In this document: piece by piece, positions 6,731 to 9,627 of the stretch
Position numbering within the stretch: position 1 is the first letter of the stretch
How the letters are laid out: each line of letters begins with the position of its first letter
Source: an uncultured Collinsella sp.
GTDB taxonomy: Bacteria > Actinomycetota > Coriobacteriia > Coriobacteriales > Coriobacteriaceae
Length of the DNA: 9,627 nucleotides
Direction of reading: 5' to 3'
NCBI GenBank assembly: GCA_900552345.1
Contig: URZN01000024.1
Location: 1-9,627 of the forward strand
Notes under the pieces: generated by a model
Databases searched by the model: none
What the model saw: the letters and a program-made list of their open reading frames with translations, nothing else
Told to the model about the DNA's origin: nothing
Translations under genes and position numbers: made by a program

Positions 6731-7199
6731 AGCGGTTACGCTCCTTGAGGGCGCGGTCAATCTCGCGCTGGACATCGCGCTTGGCCATATCCTCGCGCTT
6801 GTCGAAAAGTTTCTTGCCGCGGCCTAGGCCCAGCAGCAGCTTTACGCGGCCGTCGGTATTAAAGTAGAGCTCCAACGGCACCAGCGCATAGCCGCGGTTG
6901 CGCAGTTTGCCGTCAAGAAAGTCAATCTCCTTGCGGTGCAGCAGCAGACGACGGCGGCGATCAGGGTCGCGATTCCACACGCCACCATGGCTATAAGGGT
7001 GAATATGCAGGCCCACGAGCCAGCACTCGCCGCCACGAATCAGTGCAAAGGTGTCGGTGATCTGGCACGCGCGCTCGCGAATCGACTTGACCTCGGTACC
7101 GCTCAGCTCAATGCCGCACTCAAAGGTCTCATCGATAAAGTACTCGTGGTGTGCCGAGCGATTCTTGGAGATGAGCTTGCGCTCGCGCTTACTGGGCAT
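6729..7199 (-). CDS. smpB: SsrA-binding protein SmpB
   Basis: A 156-residue cytoplasmic RNA-binding protein that brings tmRNA to stalled ribosomes for trans-translation. Length and sequence are typical: NRSAHHEYFI near residue 13, GIELSGTEVKSIR (29-41), LVGLHIHPYSHG (61-72), RRRRLLLHRKEI (81-92), LVPLELYFNTDGRVKLLLGLGRGKKLFDKR and a basic C-terminal tail ending KERNR. The ATG at 7199 has GAGGAGG six bases upstream and a conserved MPSKRERK start; the longer open frame to 7340 lies inside the upstream gene. Its first 11 bases overlap the end of the TPR gene, so the two are probably translationally coupled. A stable hairpin and a terminator follow directly. The tmRNA gene, often next to smpB, is not in this window. 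Confidence 0.97.
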   Translation of the reverse strand: MPSKRERKLISKNRSAHHEYFIDETFECGIELSGTEVKSIRERACQITDTFALIRGGECWLVGLHIHPYSHGGVWNRDPDRRRRLLLHRKEIDFLDGKLRNRGYALVPLELYFNTDGRVKLLLGLGRGKKLFDKREDMAKRDVQREIDRALKERNR

Positions 7200-8106
7200 C
7201 GCTGGCCTCCTCAGTCCCATCGACGTTTGAGCCCGCGGCGTCGCGCTTTGCCTTGCGCTCAGCATTGAGCTCGGCGTCGCTCTCGCGCACCAGTTTGATA
7301 ATCGCCGCGCAGGCCTCCTCGCCCACAAGGTCGCGAGCACGCACTGTCAGGCGCGTCGCCTCCTGCTTGTCGCCGTCGCTTGCAGCATCGGTCGCGCACA
7401 TAATCAGGCAGATGGCAATCTCGGCCGAAGGCGAGGTCGGCACGCCTTGCAGGGCCAGTTCACCCATCACGTGCTCGTCGCTCTCCTCGGCGGCATCCGG
7501 ATAGGTGGTATGAATCTTGTTGAGCAGGCGCGTCGTGTGCGCATCGTTGGGCGCTAAGCGCAGTGCCAGACGCGCGCAACCCACGGCGGCCGAGACATTC
7601 TCGGTCTCGGGCTCAAGGAAATACTGGCCCAAGTTGGCATAGGCGCGGGCGGCGCACTTGCCATCGCTTGCACGCTCCAGCACCGAGAACGAGAGCGATG
7701 CCCATTCCTGTTTGTCCTCGAGTGCGCGGAACAGCTCGGCCAAGTCCAAGCGATAGTTGCAGTTCATAGGGTCCCAACGCACGGCCTGCATCAAGGCATT
7801 ACGAGCGCTCACATAATCCTGCTGGCGAATGTAGGCAAACGCCATGTCAGAGTACAGGCGGTCAAACGGCACCTCGACCTGCACGAGCTCGCGCGGATCC
7901 TTCTCCACGCGGCGATAGGCCAAGCGCTCAAACTTGCTATCGAAGCTAAAGTATTGGCGCTTCTCCTCCGTCTTGCACTCGGCGTCGATATACTCCTCGG
8001 CGAGCTCCACCAGGCGCTCCAGCAGCGGTGTCGCCGTAGCCAGGTCGCCCTGCGCCAGATAGTTCTCGGCATACGTGATGTCTTGCAAGCTGATGGGCAG
8101 ATCCAT
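7189..8106 (-). CDS. TPR-like helical repeat protein of unknown function
   Basis: A 305-residue soluble, acidic protein with no signal peptide or membrane segment. Helical TPR-like repeats are visible, clearest at residues 81-114 (LYSDMAFAYIRQQDYVSARN, closing with W-x-P), 115-148, and 150-188 (ARAYANLGQYF to LRLAPNDAH); an earlier helical pair lies at 10-45. The tail from about 275 is charged and low in complexity (NAERKAKRDAA, then DGTEEASDAQ). TPRs are protein-binding scaffolds; I recognise no catalytic motif. The ATG at 8104-8106 is supported by GAGGAG seven bases upstream; the longer frame to 8157 has no site and would cover the palindrome at 8142-8153. It overlaps smpB by 11 nt, which suggests one transcript but not necessarily a trans-translation role. 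It could be a conserved lineage-specific hypothetical protein. Confidence 0.8.
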   Translation of the reverse strand: MDLPISLQDITYAENYLAQGDLATATPLLERLVELAEEYIDAECKTEEKRQYFSFDSKFERLAYRRVEKDPRELVQVEVPFDRLYSDMAFAYIRQQDYVSARNALMQAVRWDPMNCNYRLDLAELFRALEDKQEWASLSFSVLERASDGKCAARAYANLGQYFLEPETENVSAAVGCARLALRLAPNDAHTTRLLNKIHTTYPDAAEESDEHVMGELALQGVPTSPSAEIAICLIMCATDAASDGDKQEATRLTVRARDLVGEEACAAIIKLVRESDAELNAERKAKRDAAGSNVDGTEEASDAQ

Positions 8107-8141
8107 GGCTACTCCTCGATCTGAGCGAAACACGGCAGGCG

Positions 8142-8153
8142 CCGTATATACGG
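8142..8153. promoter_or_regulatory. Perfect 12-bp palindrome upstream of the TPR gene
   Basis: CCGTATATACGG lies 36 nt upstream of the TPR-gene ATG and overlaps a minus-strand TTGACC (8152-8157) that could be a -35, though no good -10 follows at 16-18 nt. A second small stem, ACGGC/GCCGT (8132-8136/8141-8145), overlaps it. It could be an operator for the TPR-smpB unit; chance is not excluded. Confidence 0.3.
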
Positions 8154-8162
8154 TCAATACAC

Positions 8163-8190
8163 AAAACCCGGGTCTCTTGCGAGGCCCGGG
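8163..8190 (-). terminator. Rho-independent terminator of the tRNA unit
   Basis: Stem CCCGGG (8167-8172/8185-8190) continues through CTC/GAG after one mismatch and is capped, on the minus strand, by a GCAA tetraloop. It is followed there by TTTT (8163-8166). It lies 15 nt after the 3' end of tRNA-Glu. Confidence 0.85.
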
Positions 8191-8204
8191 CGTTCATTTG
8201 TGGG

Positions 8205-8278
8205 TAGCCCGTACCAGATTCGAACTGGTGATCTCCGCCTTGAGAGGGCGGCGTCCTAAACCGCTAGACGAACGGGCC
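8205..8278 (-). tRNA. tRNA-Glu (anticodon CTC)
   Basis: A full 74-nt cloverleaf reads on the minus strand: acceptor GGCCCGT/ACGGGCT, D arm GTCT-loop-GGAC, anticodon stem CCGCC/GGCGG with loop CTCTCAA (anticodon CTC, reading GAG), and T arm ACCAG-TTCGAAT-CTGGT. The first pair is G1-U72 and the discriminator is A73. The genome reads CCCA after A73, so an exact CCA is not encoded and must be added after transcription. It lies 17 nt behind tRNA-Gln in the same unit. Confidence 0.96.
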
Positions 8279-8295
8279 ATATGTAGCAAATGCAA

Positions 8296-8369
8296 TGGCT
8301 GGGATGGAGGGAGTCGAACCCCCATTGACGGAACCAGAATCCGCTGTCCTGCCATTAGACGACATCCCA
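8296..8369 (-). tRNA. tRNA-Gln (anticodon CTG)
   Basis: The 71-nt cloverleaf plus an encoded CCA (8296-8298) reads on the minus strand: acceptor TGGGATG/CATCCCA with the U1-A72 pair and G73 typical of tRNA-Gln, D arm GTCT/GGAC, anticodon stem GCGGA/TCCGT with loop TTCTGGT (anticodon CTG, reading CAG), and T arm GGGGG-TTCGACT-CCCTC with one G-U pair. It is the first gene after the predicted promoter at 8414-8442. Confidence 0.97.
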
Positions 8370-8413
8370 ATGACCGCATCGCTGCGCTCGGCTGTGCCTT
8401 TGCGCAAGAAAGA

Positions 8414-8442
8414 AATATACGGGAAGTCCCGCCATGACGCAA
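8414..8442 (-). promoter_or_regulatory. Predicted promoter of the tRNA-Gln/tRNA-Glu unit
   Basis: On the minus strand TTGCGT (8437-8442) and TATATT (8414-8419) are separated by exactly 17 nt. The start of transcription would be near 8407, about 38 nt before the 5' end of tRNA-Gln. This is one of the strongest promoter matches in the window, as expected for a stable-RNA unit. Confidence 0.7.
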
Positions 8443-8445
8443 GCC

Positions 8446-8480
8446 CCAATTTTGACTTTTTTGAAATTCGGTCAAATTGG
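8446..8480. repeat. AT-rich inverted repeat upstream of the tRNA promoter
   Basis: CCAATTTTGAC (8446-8456) pairs with GTCAAATTGG (8471-8480) with a one-base bulge and a 14-nt loop rich in T. It ends four bases from the tRNA -35 box, on its upstream side. It could be an UP-element-like AT-rich region or a regulator site; the stretch 8481-8645 shows no other clear feature. Confidence 0.4.
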
Positions 8481-8645
8481 CCTAATTTCCTCCAACCCGT
8501 GAAGGACCTGTGAAGTCGACCGCTGCACACGAAGGGCAAAACGCCGCGAGCGGTAGCCGTCAACCGTTGGCAGATTCTACTGCGAAAACGATAGCACCAG
8601 GCAACACAATCGAAGTATCAATGATCGCGTAGATATCGAGGCGCC

Positions 8646-9056
8646 ATGGACGAAGAGCTTGATTACCTATGGGAGACCCTGGGCCTCGAGATCACTGCTG
8701 ACCTTTGGCCCGAACGAGACAAAATCCATCCCACACTGCGCCCCGCCATCACGGTGATGCAGGCAAATTACCGCCGCGCCTCATTTTTGATCATGCGGAC
8801 GTCATGGCATGCGGCGCTCCCCGACCTCAAGCGCATCCAGGCAAGCCTCGTCGAGCTGTCCGGCATGCCGACCGTCATATCCGAGACGAACCTGGAGCAG
8901 CGGCAGCGCGAGCGCCTGCAGCGGCAACGGATTCCGTTTATCTGCCCCGGCATTCAGGCATACCTGCCCTTTATGGACGAAGAGTACTGGAGCGACACGC
9001 CCGACAAGCACGTAAAGATCTACGACCCACACGAATGGGCGCAGCTGGAGGACTGA
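8646..9056 (+). CDS. MarR-associated N-terminal domain protein lacking the HTH
   Basis: A 136-residue soluble protein. The order LGLEITADLWP near residue 12, an acidic/hydrophobic middle with ALPDLKRIQASLVELSG (about 57-73), then RQRIPFICPGIQAYLPFM (about 93-110) matches, from memory, the N-terminal domain of a group of MarR-like regulators, where the equivalent reads IPFIVPGNQLYLP. In those proteins a winged-helix DNA-binding domain follows; here the frame ends about 26 residues later, at DPHEWAQLED. No HTH is visible, and the next DNA is a palindromic array, so this is either a free-standing domain or a truncated gene kept open. ATG 8646 has GAGG four bases upstream; a weak promoter TTGGCA-17-GATAGC may lie at 8567-8595. 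Function unknown; family link moderately sure. Confidence 0.7.
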   Translation: MDEELDYLWETLGLEITADLWPERDKIHPTLRPAITVMQANYRRASFLIMRTSWHAALPDLKRIQASLVELSGMPTVISETNLEQRQRERLQRQRIPFICPGIQAYLPFMDEEYWSDTPDKHVKIYDPHEWAQLED

Positions 9057-9073
9057 CCGGGGCAGACCCGCCG

Positions 9074-9247
9074 GCGGAAAGTGCGTCCCAGATTTCAAGC
9101 TCAAACTGGTCCCTACTTTCCCGTCGAGCCCTCAATCGGAAACCGTGTCCCGGAATCAGCGCTCGAAACGGGATGTCATTTCCGATAGAGCGCTCAACCG
9201 GAAAGCACACCCCAGAATCAGCACTCGAAACGGGACGCACTTTCCGC
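9074..9247. repeat. 62-bp-period palindromic array C with 16-bp terminal inverted repeats
   Basis: Left arms start at 9075, 9137 and 9199 and right arms at 9108, 9170 and 9232, each exactly 62 bp apart. Arms are 15 nt, loops inside units 18 nt, and gaps between units 14 nt. Left arms resemble CGGAAAGTGCGTCCC and right arms GGGACGCACTTTCCG. Loops in units 2 and 3 share GAATCAGC-x-CTCGAAAC, and both gaps contain a related GAGC-x-CTCAA. The first left arm and last right arm are perfect inverted repeats over 16 bp (9074-9089/9232-9247). The four mismatches in the third hairpin are all A-C on plus and hence G-U on minus. The array fills the space between two convergent genes, ending five bases before the stop codon of the ArsC-like gene. 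It is unrelated in sequence to arrays A and B. Confidence 0.9.
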
Positions 9248-9252
9248 AGACG

Positions 9253-9612
9253 CTACAGCAACGCCTCGGCCCAAGCCGCTTCCCTAAAGCCGGGAATCGC
9301 AAAGTCGTCGCCCACCAGCAGCGGGCGCTTAACCAGCATGCCGTCGGTCGCCAGCAGCTCGTAGCACTCCTGATCCGTCATACCTGCATCCAGGCGAGCC
9401 TTCAGGCCCAGCTCTCGATATTTCATGCCCGACGAGTTAAAGAAGCGTCGCACCGGCAGCCCCGAACGAGCAATCCAGGTCGCAAGTTCATCGGCCGTGG
9501 GATTGTCCGTAACGATATCGCGGTCGATATACTCAACCCCATGTTCGTCCAGCCATGCCTTGGCCTTTTTACAGGTCGAGCACTTGGGATATTCAACAAA
9601 CAGTACGGTCAT
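9253..9612 (-). CDS. ArsC/Spx/MgsR-family thioredoxin-fold protein
   Basis: A 119-residue cytoplasmic protein of the ArsC-like family, members of which are either arsenate reductases or Spx-type redox-sensing partners of RNA polymerase. It begins MTVLFVEYPKCSTCKKAKAW, placing Cys11 and Cys14 in a CXXC motif at the end of the first strand, as in Spx/MgsR and in several family members of unknown role. Other marks are YIDRDIVTDNPT (28-39), FFNSSGMKYRELGL (57-70) and LVKRPLLV (93-100), whose Arg-Pro is conserved. ATG at 9612 has GGAGG six bases upstream (9619-9623). No arsenic-resistance genes are nearby, so arsenate reduction is not implied by context. Its 3' end runs into array C, which may serve as its transcript end. 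Confidence 0.9.
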   Translation of the reverse strand: MTVLFVEYPKCSTCKKAKAWLDEHGVEYIDRDIVTDNPTADELATWIARSGLPVRRFFNSSGMKYRELGLKARLDAGMTDQECYELLATDGMLVKRPLLVGDDFAIPGFREAAWAEALL

Positions 9613-9627
9613 GGGAATCCTCCGAAT

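Overview
The window is about 9.6 kb of chromosomal sequence from a high-GC, probably anaerobic or microaerobic actinobacterium. GC-rich third positions, a single large glutamate synthase, a rubredoxin/flavin-reductase pair and GC-rich tRNAs fit the Coriobacteriia, and Collinsella is my best guess. This rests on gene content and style, not on a database match. All identifiable genes are ordinary core or near-core genes. The unusual material is in the intergenic DNA, which holds three different kinds of palindromic repeat structure.

Layout: 1-3617 (minus) is the first ~1205 residues of the glutamate synthase large subunit, cut by the window edge. The divergent gap 3618-4139 holds a repeat array (3802-4016) and then a promoter with an operator-like palindrome (4075-4103) for an Nramp/MntH Mn2+/Fe2+ transporter (4140-5396, plus). 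A second array of the same repeat follows that gene (5425-5642), so mntH is bracketed by matching arrays. Next come a minus-strand terminator, a 47-residue rubredoxin (5786-5929), a flavin reductase (6019-6522), another terminator, a long fold-back hairpin (6640-6730), smpB (6729-7199) and an overlapping TPR-protein gene (7189-8106), all on minus. A minus-strand tRNA unit follows: promoter at 8414-8442, tRNA-Gln(CTG), tRNA-Glu(CTC), terminator at 8163-8190. The right end has a small plus-strand gene resembling the N-terminal domain of a MarR-like protein family but lacking a DNA-binding part (8646-9056), a second type of palindromic array (9074-9247), and an ArsC/Spx-family thioredoxin-fold protein (9253-9612, minus).

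How the genes relate: the flavin reductase and rubredoxin together look like the two halves of the high-molecular-weight rubredoxin (Hrb) of acetogens, an NAD(P)H-to-rubredoxin electron path for O2/NO detoxification. MntH and the ArsC/Spx-like protein would also fit oxidative or metal stress. SmpB and the tRNAs serve translation.

The best candidate for something undescribed is the pair of arrays around mntH. Twelve 15-bp arms sit at a near-perfect 40-bp pitch in alternating orientation, with a conserved loop motif and paired base changes that keep the stems intact. The 62-bp-period array at 9074-9247, closed by a perfect 16-bp terminal inverted repeat, is second.
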